Assembly: GCA_025936915.1 (NCBI GenBank)
Contig: JAICSK010000003.1
Span: 1 to 41,151, forward strand
Origin: Nocardioides sp.
Lineage (GTDB): Bacteria > Actinomycetota > Actinomycetes > Propionibacteriales > Nocardioidaceae
Length of the DNA: 41,151 nucleotides
Reading direction: 5' to 3'
Shown one piece after another: positions 1 through 12,851 of this stretch. Made by a program: the position numbers and the translations under genes. The number at the start of each line of letters is the position of its first letter. Positions within the stretch are counted from its first letter, which is position 1. The notes beneath the pieces are model-generated. The model searched no databases. It saw only the letters and a list, made by a program, of their open reading frames with translations, and had not been told where the DNA came from.

Positions 1-190
1 CCTTCCACCGCTCCTGGTCCTCGTAGGTGCGCGGGTACCCGAGCCCGGGCCGGGTCTCGACGTTGTTGAACCAGACGTATTCCGTGCCGGTCCGGTTGGT
101 CCACGCCTGCTTGCACGTCACCGAGCAGGTATGGCAGCCGATGCACTTGTCGAGGTTCATCACCATCGCCATCTGGGCCATGACTCGCAT
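1..190 (-). CDS. narH: Respiratory nitrate reductase beta subunit NarH, N-terminal fragment (gene runs off the left edge)
   Basis: The reverse strand encodes MRVMAQMAMVMNLDKCIGCH and continues with a CxxCxxxC ferredoxin-type cysteine cluster (CIGCHTCSVTC) and the NarH hallmark stretch around KQAWTNR. NarH carries the four iron-sulfur clusters that pass electrons from the NarI cytochrome b to the NarG molybdenum site on the cytoplasmic face of the membrane. Only about 63 residues of a roughly 500-residue protein are present because the window ends. It begins 2 bp after the narG stop, so the two are co-transcribed. Two in-frame ATGs three codons apart (190 and 181) are possible starts; I chose the upstream one. 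narJ and narI would be expected next, outside the window. Confidence 0.95.
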   Translation of the reverse strand, partial: MRVMAQMAMVMNLDKCIGCHTCSVTCKQAWTNRTGTEYVWFNNVETRPGLGYPRTYEDQERWK

Positions 191-192
191 GA

Positions 193-3100
193 CTAGTAGA
201 TGACCTCCTGACTGCGCTTGCGGATGACGGTGACCTCGTCGCGCTGGTTCCCCGTGGGGCCGAGGTAGTTGAAGGCGAACGACAGCTGGGCATAGCCGCC
301 GATGAGGTGCGTCGGCTTCACCAGCAACCGCGTCAGCGAGTTGTGGATGCCGCCGCGCTTCCCGCTGGTCTCCGCAACCGGTACGTCGATCAGCCGGTCC
401 TGGGCGTGGTACATGTACACCGTCCCCTCGGGCATGCGGTGCGAGACGATCGCGCGGGCCACCACCACGCCGTTGCGGTTGACCGCCTCGACCCAGTCGT
501 TGTCGGCGACCCCGACCTTCGCGGCGTCCTGCTCGCTCATCCAGATGGCCTGGCCGCCCCGCGAGAGCGACAGCATGAACAGGTTGTCCTGGTACTCGGA
601 GTGGATCGACCACTTGTTGTGCGGGGTCAGGTACCGCACCGTGACGCCCAGCTCGCCGAGGTCCCCGACGTCCGGCTCGCTGAACAGAGCCGCCATGTTC
701 AGCGGGGGCCGATAGACCGGGAGGCCCTCGCCGACCTCGCTCATCCAGTCGTGGTCGAGGTAGAAGCTCTGCCGTCCGGTCAGCGTGTGCCACGGCTTGA
801 GCCGCTCGACGTTGATCGTGAACGCCGAGTAGCGACGGCCGCCGCTCTCCGAGCCCGACCACTCCGGCGAGGTGATCACCGGCTGCGGCGCCGCTTGGGT
901 GTCGGCGAAGGTGATCTGCTTGCCCTCGTGCTCGGCCGCGAGGTCGTGCAGCTGCCGTCCGGTACGTCGCTCCAGGGTCTTGAACCCCTGCACCGCCAGG
1001 TGTCCGTTGGTCGTGCCACTCATGGTGAGGATCGCCTCGCACACGTGACGTGCGTCGCGCAGCGAGGGACGGCCGTCCGCCATGCCTCCCCGGATCCGGC
1101 CGTTGACGTCACCGAGCCGACCCACGGTCTGTCCGAGGTCGAAGGTGATGCCCTTGGTGGTGGCGCCGGCGGTCTCCGTCAGCGGTCCCAGGGCGTCGTA
1201 CTTCTCGCCGATGGCGCCGTAGTCGCGCTCGACCTCGACGAGGCGCGGCATCGTCCGGCCGGGGATCGGCTCACATTCGCCGAGCGCCCAGTCGGCCACC
1301 GTGCCGTGAGGGTTGGCCATCGCGTCGGGGGTGTCGTGGGTCAGGGGAGCCGCGACGACGTCACGTCGTACCCCCAGTCGCGGCCCGGCAAGCTCGGAGA
1401 ACCGGTGGGCGAGGTCGCGGAACGCGTCCCAGTCGGTGCGGGACTGCCACGGCGGGGCGATCGCGGGGTTGAAGGAATGCACGAACGGATGCATGTCCGT
1501 GCTCGACAGGTCGTGCTTCTCGTACCAGGTTGCCGCGGGGAAGACGACGTCGGAGAAGAGCGTGGTGCTGGTCTGCCGGAAGTCCAGCGAGTAGAGCAGG
1601 TCCAGCTTCCCTTCCGGCGCCTGGGCGACCCAGGTCACGTCGGCAGGCCGGCGGCCCTCGGGTGCCTCCGTCGCTCGCAACGACGAGTCCGCGCCGAGGA
1701 GGTGCTTGAGGAAGTACTCGTTCCCCTTGCCCGACGACCCCAGGAGGTTGGCGCGCCAGATCCCCAGGACGCGGGGGAAGTTCTCGGGTGCGTCGGGGTT
1801 CTCGCCGGCGAAATGGAGCGACCGGTCCTTCAGTCGCGCGACGACGTGGTCGGCGACGGAGATGCCCGCGGCCGAGGCCTCGTCGCACAGGTCCAGGGGA
1901 TTGCGGTCGAAGGTGGGGTACGACGGCATCCAGCCCATCCGGGCGCTCTTCGCGATCAGATCGGCGGCCGTCAGTCCGGTGAACCGGCCCTGGCCCGTCG
2001 CCGACGTCAACGTGTCGGCGCCGAAGTGGTCGTAGCGGAACTGGTCGGTGTGCAGGTACCAGTACGCCGTCTGGATCATGTTCCGCGGCGGCCGGCTCCA
2101 GTCGAGGGCGTTGGCGACCTGGGTGTACCCGGTGAGGGGCCGCACCTTCTCCTGGCCGACGTAGTGCGCCCAGCCGCCACCGTTCACACCCTGGCAGCCG
2201 GTGAGCGTGGTCAGCGCGAGGAACGAGCGGTAGATCGTGTCGGAGTGGAACCAGTGGTTGGTGCCCGCGCCCATCAGGATCATCGACCGGCCGCGCGACT
2301 CGCGGGCGTTCTCCGCGAACTCGCGGGCGATCCGAGCCGCCTGTGCCGCCGGGATGCCGGTGATCGACTCCTGCCAGGCAGGGGTGTACGGCGCGTCGGC
2401 GTCGTCGTACGCCGCACCGACGCCGTAGCGGGCGAGCATCAGCTCGTAGACCGTGGTGACGACCCGGCCGGCCACCCGCCGGACGGGGACCGAGCGGACG
2501 ACCTCGGAAGGGGTGCCGTCCACAGGGTCGAAGACCGGCAGCTGCACCTCGAGCATCTCGGCGTCCGCAGAGCCCAGTCGCAGCTCCGGCCGCACGCCCT
2601 CGAGGTCGAGGTTCCATCGTCCCTCGTCGCTGGTGCCGAAGCGGTGGCCGAGCGAGCCGTTCGGCACGACCGGTTCGCCGCTGGCCGCGTCGAGCACCAC
2701 CGTCTTGAAGTCGGCGGCCTCGAGGTCGGCGTACGCCGGGAGGTCGGCGGCGGTCAGGAACTTGCCCGGCGTGGCACGGTCGCCCGAGAGGTGGATCTGT
2801 ACGAGGTGGGGCAGGTCGGTGTACGTCGCGGCGTACTCCTCGAAGTACGGCGTCTGCGCGTCGACGAAGAACTCCTTGAGGATCACGTGCCCCATCGAGA
2901 GCGCGAGGGCCGCATCCGTGCCGGGCCGCACCGCCAGCCACTCGTCGGCGAACTTCACGTTGTCGGCGTAGTCGGGGGAGACCGCGATCACTTTCTGGCC
3001 GCGGTAGCGGGCCTCGGTCATCCAGTGGGCGTCCGGGGTGCGGGTGACGGGGACGTTCGAGCCCCACATGACCAGGTAGCCGGCGTCCCACCAGTCGCCG

Positions 3101-3855
3101 CTCTCGGGCACGTCAGTCTGGTCGCCGAAGACCTGGGGGGAGGCCACCGGCAGATCGGCGTACCAGTCGTAGAACGACAGCATCGAGCCGCCGACCAGGT
3201 GCGTGAACCGAGCACCCGATGCGTGGGAGACCATCGACATCGCCGGGATCGGGGAGAAGCCCGCGACCCGGTCGGGGCCCCACTTCTCGATGGTGTGGAC
3301 GTAGGCCGCCGCGACCAGCTCGAGCGCCTCGTCCCAGGTGGCCCGGACCAGGCCGCCCTTGCCCCGGGCCGCCTTGTACGCCTGGGCGCGCTGGGGGTTG
3401 TCGACGACGTGCGCCCACGCCTTGACCGGGTCGCCGTCGTACTGCTGCTTGCCCTCGCGGAACATCTGCAGCAGGACGCCGCGGACGTAGGGGTACCGGA
3501 TCCGCGTGGGGGAGTAGGTGTACCAGGAGAACGCGGCCCCGCGCGGACAGCCGCGTGGCTCGTAGTCGGGGCGGTCGGGTCCGGGCGACGGGTAGTCGGT
3601 CTGCTGGGTCTCCCAGGTGATGATCCCGTCCTTGACGTAGACCTTCCACGAGCACGAGCCGGTGCAGTTCACCCCGTGCGTGGACCGGACCACCTTGTCG
3701 TGGCTCCACCGGTCGCGGTAGAAGGCGTCGGCACCGCGCCCGCCTTCGCGGGTCATGGTCCGGAGGTCCTGGCTGACCCTGGCCTTCGTGAAGTAGCGCC
3801 GGGTGCCGACCAGAAGGTCCTCCAGCGGCCCGTCGATTCCCGCGGATCGCGTCAC
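193..3855 (-). CDS. narG: Respiratory nitrate reductase alpha subunit NarG (molybdopterin, membrane-bound type)
   Basis: This is the catalytic subunit that reduces nitrate to nitrite with quinol-derived electrons. About 1220 residues fits the family. Near the N-terminus are the unusual His/Cys ligands of cluster FS0: H60, C64 and C68 in STHGVNCTGSCSW and C103 in PRGCPRG. The segment SFYDWYADLP contains D230, which aligns with the Mo-ligand Asp of E. coli NarG. QTDVPESGDWWD and WGSNVPVTRTPDAHW are further family signatures. No twin-arginine Tat signal is visible, as usual for the cytoplasm-facing enzyme. The ORF track starts 188 codons too early. I place the start at GTG 3855, which overlaps the narK stop as GTGA and begins VTRSAGIDGP. 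The gene is intact, and no frameshift is evident. Confidence 0.96.
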   Translation of the reverse strand: MTRSAGIDGPLEDLLVGTRRYFTKARVSQDLRTMTREGGRGADAFYRDRWSHDKVVRSTHGVNCTGSCSWKVYVKDGIITWETQQTDYPSPGPDRPDYEPRGCPRGAAFSWYTYSPTRIRYPYVRGVLLQMFREGKQQYDGDPVKAWAHVVDNPQRAQAYKAARGKGGLVRATWDEALELVAAAYVHTIEKWGPDRVAGFSPIPAMSMVSHASGARFTHLVGGSMLSFYDWYADLPVASPQVFGDQTDVPESGDWWDAGYLVMWGSNVPVTRTPDAHWMTEARYRGQKVIAVSPDYADNVKFADEWLAVRPGTDAALALSMGHVILKEFFVDAQTPYFEEYAATYTDLPHLVQIHLSGDRATPGKFLTAADLPAYADLEAADFKTVVLDAASGEPVVPNGSLGHRFGTSDEGRWNLDLEGVRPELRLGSADAEMLEVQLPVFDPVDGTPSEVVRSVPVRRVAGRVVTTVYELMLARYGVGAAYDDADAPYTPAWQESITGIPAAQAARIAREFAENARESRGRSMILMGAGTNHWFHSDTIYRSFLALTTLTGCQGVNGGGWAHYVGQEKVRPLTGYTQVANALDWSRPPRNMIQTAYWYLHTDQFRYDHFGADTLTSATGQGRFTGLTAADLIAKSARMGWMPSYPTFDRNPLDLCDEASAAGISVADHVVARLKDRSLHFAGENPDAPENFPRVLGIWRANLLGSSGKGNEYFLKHLLGADSSLRATEAPEGRRPADVTWVAQAPEGKLDLLYSLDFRQTSTTLFSDVVFPAATWYEKHDLSSTDMHPFVHSFNPAIAPPWQSRTDWDAFRDLAHRFSELAGPRLGVRRDVVAAPLTHDTPDAMANPHGTVADWALGECEPIPGRTMPRLVEVERDYGAIGEKYDALGPLTETAGATTKGITFDLGQTVGRLGDVNGRIRGGMADGRPSLRDARHVCEAILTMSGTTNGHLAVQGFKTLERRTGRQLHDLAAEHEGKQITFADTQAAPQPVITSPEWSGSESGGRRYSAFTINVERLKPWHTLTGRQSFYLDHDWMSEVGEGLPVYRPPLNMAALFSEPDVGDLGELGVTVRYLTPHNKWSIHSEYQDNLFMLSLSRGGQAIWMSEQDAAKVGVADNDWVEAVNRNGVVVARAIVSHRMPEGTVYMYHAQDRLIDVPVAETSGKRGGIHNSLTRLLVKPTHLIGGYAQLSFAFNYLGPTGNQRDEVTVIRKRSQEVIY

Positions 3856-5099
3856 ACGGTGGTCCCTTCTCCAGCTTCTGCGGTACGACTGACGATGGTG
3901 AGGGTGAGCACGAGCATCAGGGCGGCGGTCACGGCCAGGGCCCAGAGCCCGATTGCGTAGGAGTCGGTCTGGCCGTACACGTATCCCATCAGCAGCGGCG
4001 GCACGAAGCCGCCCAGCCCGCCGGCCGCGCCGACCAGGCCGGTGACGCCACCGACCTGCGAGGGCTCGGTGACCTGGGCGACGAGCGCGAACGTCGCACC
4101 GCTGCCGGCGCCCAGGGCCGCAGCCATGCTCAGGAACGCCACTGCTCCCAGGGTGTTCACGGGCGGGTGGTTGGCCGCGAGGGCGGAACCGGCGACGACC
4201 ACCGCGTAGGCCACGGCCAGCACCCGGATCGGACCCAGCCGGTCGGAGAGCCACCCGCCCAGGGGCCTGAGCAGGACGGCGACCACCACGAACCCGGCCA
4301 TCCGGTTCGACGCATCGGCCGGAGAGAGCTCGTAGGCGGTCTTGAGGTAGGTCGGCAGGAAGACGGAGAACGCGACGTAGCCACCGAAGGCCACGGCGTA
4401 GAGGAGGCAGGCCTGCCACGTCACGGGCAGTCGGGCGGTCGCCTTCATCCGCTCGAGCAACGGAGTCGTCGGCACCGTGCGGTCGGGCGCGTCACGTAGC
4501 ACGAGCCGGGACACGACGGCGTAGACCGCGAGCACCACGGCAGTGATCACGAACGGCAGCCGCTGCCCGTGTCCGAAGAGCTTGACGGTGGTGAGAGCAC
4601 TGATCACGGTGCCGCCCATGCCGGCGCCGAAGACGCCGACGGCCAGGCCGCGTCGCTCCGGCGGGAACCACGCGTTGACGAACGGGACGCCCACGGCGAA
4701 CGCCGTACCGCCGATGCCGAGGAAGAGACCGCCGACCAGGATCAGCGCGTAGGAGTCGATGGCCACGAAACCCAGGAACAGGATCGGGACGATGGTCACG
4801 GCGGACACCAGGGGGAACATCACCCGACCGCCGTACCGATCGGTGAGGGCTCCTACCGGGATCCGGCCGAGCGACCCGACCAGCACCGGCAGCGCGACCA
4901 TCAGCGCCACCTTGCCCTGGCTCAGATCACCGAGATGGCCGTTCTTGAGGAACAGCGGGCCGAGAGGGCTGATCAGGGCCCAGGCCCAGAAGTTGACTGC
5001 GAAGCCGATCGTCGCCATCGCCAGCATGACGGCAGGGGACCCGGACGCACGCCGGGTCTCTGTTCTCGTCGTCACGGGGACGTCCTGGGTCGAGCTCAT
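3852..5099 (-). CDS. narK: Nitrate/nitrite transporter of the MFS NNP family (NarK type)
   Basis: A 415-residue polytopic membrane protein with about twelve hydrophobic helices. The N-terminal half has the MFS loop motif GRIPVGALTDRYGGR, and the NNP-type glycine-rich signature appears in FLGIGGTAFAVGVPFVNAWF and VFGAGMGGT. NarK proteins import nitrate, export nitrite, or exchange the two. Here the gene precedes and overlaps narG by 4 bp, so supply of nitrate and its reduction are coupled at translation. The ATG at 5099 has a good ribosome site (GAGGAGA) about 6 bp upstream. A DosR-box-like palindrome lies 70 bp upstream of the start, which suggests hypoxic induction similar to narK2 in mycobacteria. 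That regulatory link is inference. Confidence 0.93.
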   Translation of the reverse strand: MSSTQDVPVTTRTETRRASGSPAVMLAMATIGFAVNFWAWALISPLGPLFLKNGHLGDLSQGKVALMVALPVLVGSLGRIPVGALTDRYGGRVMFPLVSAVTIVPILFLGFVAIDSYALILVGGLFLGIGGTAFAVGVPFVNAWFPPERRGLAVGVFGAGMGGTVISALTTVKLFGHGQRLPFVITAVVLAVYAVVSRLVLRDAPDRTVPTTPLLERMKATARLPVTWQACLLYAVAFGGYVAFSVFLPTYLKTAYELSPADASNRMAGFVVVAVLLRPLGGWLSDRLGPIRVLAVAYAVVVAGSALAANHPPVNTLGAVAFLSMAAALGAGSGATFALVAQVTEPSQVGGVTGLVGAAGGLGGFVPPLLMGYVYGQTDSYAIGLWALAVTAALMLVLTLTIVSRTAEAGEGTTV

Positions 5100-5169
5100 G
5101 TCGTCTCCTCATGCGTATCAAGCCTGGGTGTCACAGTCCACCCTCTCGGTCGACCAACCGACGTGGTCA

Positions 5170-5182
5170 GGGACCTTGGTCA
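5170..5182. promoter_or_regulatory. DosR-box-like palindrome upstream of narK
   Basis: GGGACCTTGGTCA, with central GACCTTGGTC arms separated by two bases. It lies 70 bp upstream of the narK ATG in the only gap between narK and the downstream end of the adjacent stress-protein gene. The same motif recurs in the other promoters of this cluster. Assignment to the local DosR-like regulator is inference. Confidence 0.55.
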
Positions 5183-5284
5183 TCGCTGCGATGACGGAAG
5201 GCGCTCCGTCGCGCCGGCGTCGCGTTGCATGGCGGCGGACATCCGGCGGGCCCACAGGACCGCCCGAGTCGTCGGCGTGTGTGG

Positions 5285-6190
5285 TCAGGGGACGACGATG
5301 ATCGGACCGGACGCGTGCTCGAGCACGGCCGTGGTCAGCGAGAACGAGCCGACACGCTCCAGCAAGGTTTGCTCGTGGCGCCCGATCACGGTGAGGGCGT
5401 GCCGCCGGGACAGGTCGGCGATGCAGTGGTCCACGTGGCCGGCGAAGAGCTCGACCCCGACCCGGACATCGGGGAACTTCTCCCGGAGGCCGCCGAGCAG
5501 CTCCGCTAGGCGAACCCGGGCGTCGTCGTAGAACGGGTCGTCCGGGTGAGCCGACCGCCACCCGGCGGGCGGGGGCACGGCCTCCCAGTGACAGTGGACG
5601 ACGGTCAGCGGCACCGCGCGGAGGGACGCCTCGCGGAACGCCGTCTCGAGGGTGGTCGTCGAGTGATCGGTCCCGTCGGTCCCCACGAGGACTCCTCGGA
5701 GACGAGCCGCGTCCTCCCGGGGGCGGACCACCACCACCGGGCACGTCGCGTGCCGGCTGACGGCCACGCTCACCGACCCGAGCAGGAGGCTCGAGACCGG
5801 CCCGTGACCGCGTGATCCCAACACGATCATGCTCGCGTCGCCCGCGAGCTCGAGCAGGAGCTCTCGCGGGTCGCCCGCCCGGAGTACGGCGTCCGTCTCC
5901 ATGTCCCCCGCCACCGCGATGGCGGCCGAACGGGCTCTCTGCAGCAGCTTCTCGGAGTCCGCTCGGATCTCCTGCCTCAGCTGGCTGAGCGGGATCCCTG
6001 CCTGGGCCAGCCAGCCGCGCTCCTGCGCGCCCATCCTCCTCTCGGCGTACACGAGGGTGAGCGGGCGTCCGGAGAGTCGTGCCTCTTCGGCCGCCCAGTC
6101 GAGGGCCGCGTCGGAGTGCGGGGAGCCGTCGACGGCAGCGGCGATGCTGCCGGCGTGGATGGGGGTGTCTGTCACGTTGATGCCGGTCAT
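5285..6190 (-). CDS. Universal stress protein, tandem two-domain UspA family
   Basis: About 301 residues containing two Usp domains. The first (residues ~12-145) starts SIAAAVDGSPHSDAAL and ends with the ATP-binding signature GSRGHGPVSSLLLGSVS. The second (~155-300) begins GVLVGTDGTDHS but has only a degraded loop (VIGRHEQTLLERVGSFS). Such proteins bind ATP or other adenine nucleotides and accumulate in non-growing, oxygen-limited actinobacteria. The ORF-track start at 6670 lies far upstream in non-coding sequence. I use ATG 6190 (MTGINVTD), although the nearby GGAGG is very close to it, so GTG six codons later also deserves consideration. A DosR-box-like motif lies 54 bp upstream. Confidence 0.88.
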   Translation of the reverse strand: MTGINVTDTPIHAGSIAAAVDGSPHSDAALDWAAEEARLSGRPLTLVYAERRMGAQERGWLAQAGIPLSQLRQEIRADSEKLLQRARSAAIAVAGDMETDAVLRAGDPRELLLELAGDASMIVLGSRGHGPVSSLLLGSVSVAVSRHATCPVVVVRPREDAARLRGVLVGTDGTDHSTTTLETAFREASLRAVPLTVVHCHWEAVPPPAGWRSAHPDDPFYDDARVRLAELLGGLREKFPDVRVGVELFAGHVDHCIADLSRRHALTVIGRHEQTLLERVGSFSLTTAVLEHASGPIIVVP

Positions 6191-6244
6191 GCCTCCATGC
6201 TTCGCCGCTCGCCCGCGGCCGGACACCGCCCTTGGGCAGAACGC

Positions 6245-6262
6245 GGGATGACCTTGGGCATC
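6245..6262. promoter_or_regulatory. DosR-box-like palindrome 54 bp upstream of the minus-strand Usp gene
   Basis: GGGATGACCTTGGGCATC; the inner GATG-A-CC-TT-GG-G-CATC is a near-perfect inverted repeat. The first 16 bases recur exactly at 14641-14656, also 54 bp upstream of a Usp gene start. Confidence 0.6.
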
Positions 6263-6451
6263 TGTGGTCACCCGCCGACGTGCCGGGAGAGTGCGTGAGC
6301 ATTCGTGCGGATGTCCGGGTCCGAGGCTGTCGGGCGACGTCGCGGTGTCTCCCGGGCCGAGTGACATCTGACGATGGGTCGAACGTCGTCTCGAAACGGA
6401 TCCGTCTCGCCCGTGGTCCTCCGGTTCGGTGGGCCCTCGGCCGAGGTGCGC

Positions 6452-6464
6452 TGACCAGGGTCCA
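6452..6464. promoter_or_regulatory. DosR-box-like palindrome upstream of the plus-strand Usp gene
   Basis: TGACCAGGGTCCA contains GACC-AG-GGTC, the same arms and spacing as the narK site. It ends 57 bp before the ATG at 6522, close to the spacing seen at the other two Usp promoters. Confidence 0.55.
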
Positions 6465-6472
6465 CGAGTCCC

Positions 6473-6486
6473 GTGCCATTGGGCAC
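6473..6486. promoter_or_regulatory. Second palindrome in the Usp promoter (GTGCC-N4-GGCAC)
   Basis: GTGCCATTGGGCAC is a perfect 5-bp inverted repeat around ATTG, and seven of its ten core positions match GACCTTGGTC. It could be a secondary box for the same regulator. It sits 35 bp before the ATG at 6522, overlapping the likely core promoter. Confidence 0.35.
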
Positions 6487-6521
6487 TCCTCGCTCCGCGT
6501 CGTACCGATGACCCTGGAGCC

Positions 6522-7358
6522 ATGAACACAGACCAACGCATCGTCGTCGGGTACGACGGAACGCCCGACTCGCTCGCGGCCCTGGCCTGGGCCGCCAAGG
6601 TGGCGTCTCTCCGGGGGGAGGCCGTCGTCGCCACCACGATCATCGACCCGCGCCTGACGCCTCGCGGCATTGCCTGGCCGGAGTCCTACTGGGACGAGAT
6701 CGACGACCGGGCTCGGGAGGTCTTCGCGCAATGGCCGGACGTCCCCGCCACGATCGAGCGCCACGTGGGGCACCTCGTGCCCCGGCTGCTGGAGTCCGCC
6801 TCGGGGAGTTCGATGCTGGTCGTCGGGAGCCACGGGCACACCGCCCTGCACGAGATGCTCGTCGGCTCGGTGAGCCAGAGCGCCGCCCGGCACGCGGGAC
6901 TGCCCGTCGTCGTCGTCAGGCCCCCGGTGAACCCCGGGTCGGGTCGGATCGTCGTCGGGGCGGACGGCTCGGAGTCCAGCACCCGTGCGATGGAGTTCGC
7001 CTGCCGGATGGCCGAGCTCACCGGTGACAAGGTCGTCGCCCTCCGTGCCTGGTACCCCGCCGCCGTCGTGGCGGACCGGTACGGCTACCTGCCGACGACC
7101 GGTGTCGACACCATGGACGCCGCGCAGGCCGACCTGGCGCGAATCGTGGACGACGTCCGGACGTCGCACCCCGACGTCGCCGTCGAGGGCGAGATCTTCC
7201 ACGGCGCTGCGGAGCGCGCGTTGCGCGACGCCGCCGACAACGCGTCGCTCCTGGTCGTCGGGTCCCGGGGCCACCTCGCCATCGGCGAGGTCCTGATGGG
7301 CTCCGTCGGTCGGGCACTGCTCCATCACGCCCACTGCCCGGTGGCCGTCATCCACTGA
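6522..7358 (+). CDS. Universal stress protein, tandem two-domain UspA family
   Basis: About 278 residues with two complete Usp domains. Both have the N-terminal D-G/T loop (VVGYDGTPDS and VVGADGSESS) and both keep the ATP-binding G-x2-G-x9-G-S signature (GSHGHTALHEMLVGSVS and GSRGHLAIGEVLMGSVG). This makes it a stronger nucleotide-binding candidate than its divergent neighbour, whose second loop is degraded. The start at ATG 6522 follows GGAG at a short distance; the upstream extension in the ORF track is promoter DNA. It is the first gene of a plus-strand run including PPOX, CBS and acyl-CoA synthetase genes. A DosR-box-like site and a second palindrome lie upstream. Confidence 0.9.
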   Translation: MNTDQRIVVGYDGTPDSLAALAWAAKVASLRGEAVVATTIIDPRLTPRGIAWPESYWDEIDDRAREVFAQWPDVPATIERHVGHLVPRLLESASGSSMLVVGSHGHTALHEMLVGSVSQSAARHAGLPVVVVRPPVNPGSGRIVVGADGSESSTRAMEFACRMAELTGDKVVALRAWYPAAVVADRYGYLPTTGVDTMDAAQADLARIVDDVRTSHPDVAVEGEIFHGAAERALRDAADNASLLVVGSRGHLAIGEVLMGSVGRALLHHAHCPVAVIH

Positions 7359-7445
7359 CCTGCATTGCCGATCGCGTGCGTCGGAAACGTGATCGAACCA
7401 CCCGGCCCGTCCACCGAGCGGAGGGCCCCGACACAGGAGCAAGAC

Positions 7446-7886
7446 ATGAGGGAACCCTTCGACCTCTCGGCCGAGGAGTGCCGGGAGCTCTTGCGCGCCG
7501 GTCTGGTCGGGCGGGTCGCCGTCTGCACGCCGGTCGGTCCGCACATCGTCCCGGTGAACTACGCGGTCGTGGAAGACTCGGTCGTGTTCCGGACGTCGCC
7601 GTACAGCGTCTTGGGCAGCCATGCCCGCGGATCCATCCTCGCTCTGGAGATCGACACCTTCGACTACGAGCGCCAACGAGGCTGGAGCGTGGTGGCGCGC
7701 GGGCGCGCGGAGGCCGTCACCGGCGCCGAGGAGCTGAACCACATCCGGAGCGTGTGGGATCCCCGCGCCTGGGCCTCGGGCCAGCGCAACCTCTATCTGC
7801 GAGTCCGCTGGTCGGAGCTCACCGGACGCCGGCTCGGTCCCGGCTGGGACCCGACCGAGAGCCTGCCGGTACGGCGGGTCGTCTGA
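7446..7886 (+). CDS. Pyridoxamine 5'-phosphate oxidase-like flavin/F420-binding protein
   Basis: A 146-residue split-barrel protein of the PPOX-like superfamily. It starts with a short helix (LSAEECRELLRAGLVGRVAVC), then the strand pair PHIVPVNYAVVEDSVVFRT typical of these FMN- or F420-binding folds, and a later strand around GWSVVARGRAEAV. Proteins of this type (for example Rv2004c neighbours and Rv3131-like context in mycobacteria) are common members of DosR-type regulons, but their substrates are usually unknown. The ATG at 7446 has AGGAG 6 bp upstream. The gene follows the Usp gene by 87 bp and precedes the CBS gene by 4 bp. I cannot tell which cofactor it uses from sequence alone. Confidence 0.8.
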   Translation: MREPFDLSAEECRELLRAGLVGRVAVCTPVGPHIVPVNYAVVEDSVVFRTSPYSVLGSHARGSILALEIDTFDYERQRGWSVVARGRAEAVTGAEELNHIRSVWDPRAWASGQRNLYLRVRWSELTGRRLGPGWDPTESLPVRRVV

Positions 7887-7890
7887 GGAG

Positions 7891-8489
7891 ATGAGAACCG
7901 TGTTGGTGCGTGAGGTGATGACAAGTCCCGCGGTGACGGTCGCCCCCGAGACGCCCCTGAAGCAGGCCGTGACCCTGCTCGACGACCACCAGATCACCGC
8001 GATGCCGGTCGTCGACGATGCCGGACGCCTGGTGGGAGTCGTGAGCGAGGCCGACGTGCTGCGCGACGCATTGATGCCCGATCGCCGGGCGCACGAGCGC
8101 CTGGTCGAGATCTCCGCTCCGCCGGCGCACCTGGCGGTGACCGACGTGATGACCCACCTGCCGATGAGCGTCTCTCCCGACGACGACCTCAGCCAGGCGG
8201 TCGAGCTCCTGGTGGACACCCAGGTGAAGAGCCTGCCGGTCGTGGAGCTCGGCCGCGTCGTCGGGGTCGTGAGTCGGCGCGACGTCATCGCCGTCCTGGC
8301 CCGTCAGGACTCGTTGATCGCGGCCGAGACCGACGAGGCCTTGCGTGCGGCCGGCCTGGAGTGCACCGTCGACGTGGTCGACGGGGTGGTCCATCTCCGG
8401 GACCAGGATGACCCGGAGGTCCTGAGGGTGGCCCAGGTGATCGCGGCGCGGGTGCCGGGCGTCGTCGGCGTTGCGGTCGGGAGCTCCGC

Positions 8490-8493
<4 letters not shown>
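7891..8493 (+). CDS. CBS-domain pair protein with C-terminal BON-like domain
   Basis: 200 residues. The first CBS motif (residues ~8-65) includes VREVMTSPAVTVAPETPL and LVGVVSEADVLR. The second (~83-138) includes VTDVMTHLPMSVSPDDDL and VVGVVSRRDVIAVL. A tail of about 55 residues (ECTVDVVDGVVHLRDQDD to VPGVVGVAVG) looks like a BON domain, a fold associated with membrane or phospholipid contacts. CBS pairs sense adenine nucleotides. The combination is frequent in actinobacterial hypoxia clusters (hypoxic response protein type, although Hrp1 itself lacks BON). The start follows GAGGAG by a few bases, and the stop overlaps the next gene as GTGA, indicating translational coupling. Confidence 0.87.
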
Positions 8494-12817
<4,324 letters not shown>

Positions 12818-12851
12818 CAGAAGCGTCACCGGCGTCGCAGCCAGCGGGTGG

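Larger units (their letters stand above)
6191..6521. promoter_or_regulatory. Divergent promoter region between two Usp genes
   Basis: A 331-bp gap with no credible gene, holding the divergent promoters of the two stress-protein genes. It contains at least three DosR-box-like palindromes, listed separately, plus GGGCCCTCGGCC at 6431-6442, which partly resembles them. The short ORFs of the track that cross it have no family features. Confidence 0.6.

Noticed and set aside
307-3960. 1217-residue plus-strand ORF opposite narG
   Set aside because: Arg/Val/Asp-rich antisense shadow of narG caused by high GC; no family motif, and narG on the other strand is certain.
5118-8288. 1056-residue minus-strand ORF across both Usp genes and the PPOX gene
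   Set aside because: It crosses genes with clear family motifs on both strands in other frames; low-complexity composition typical of shadow frames.
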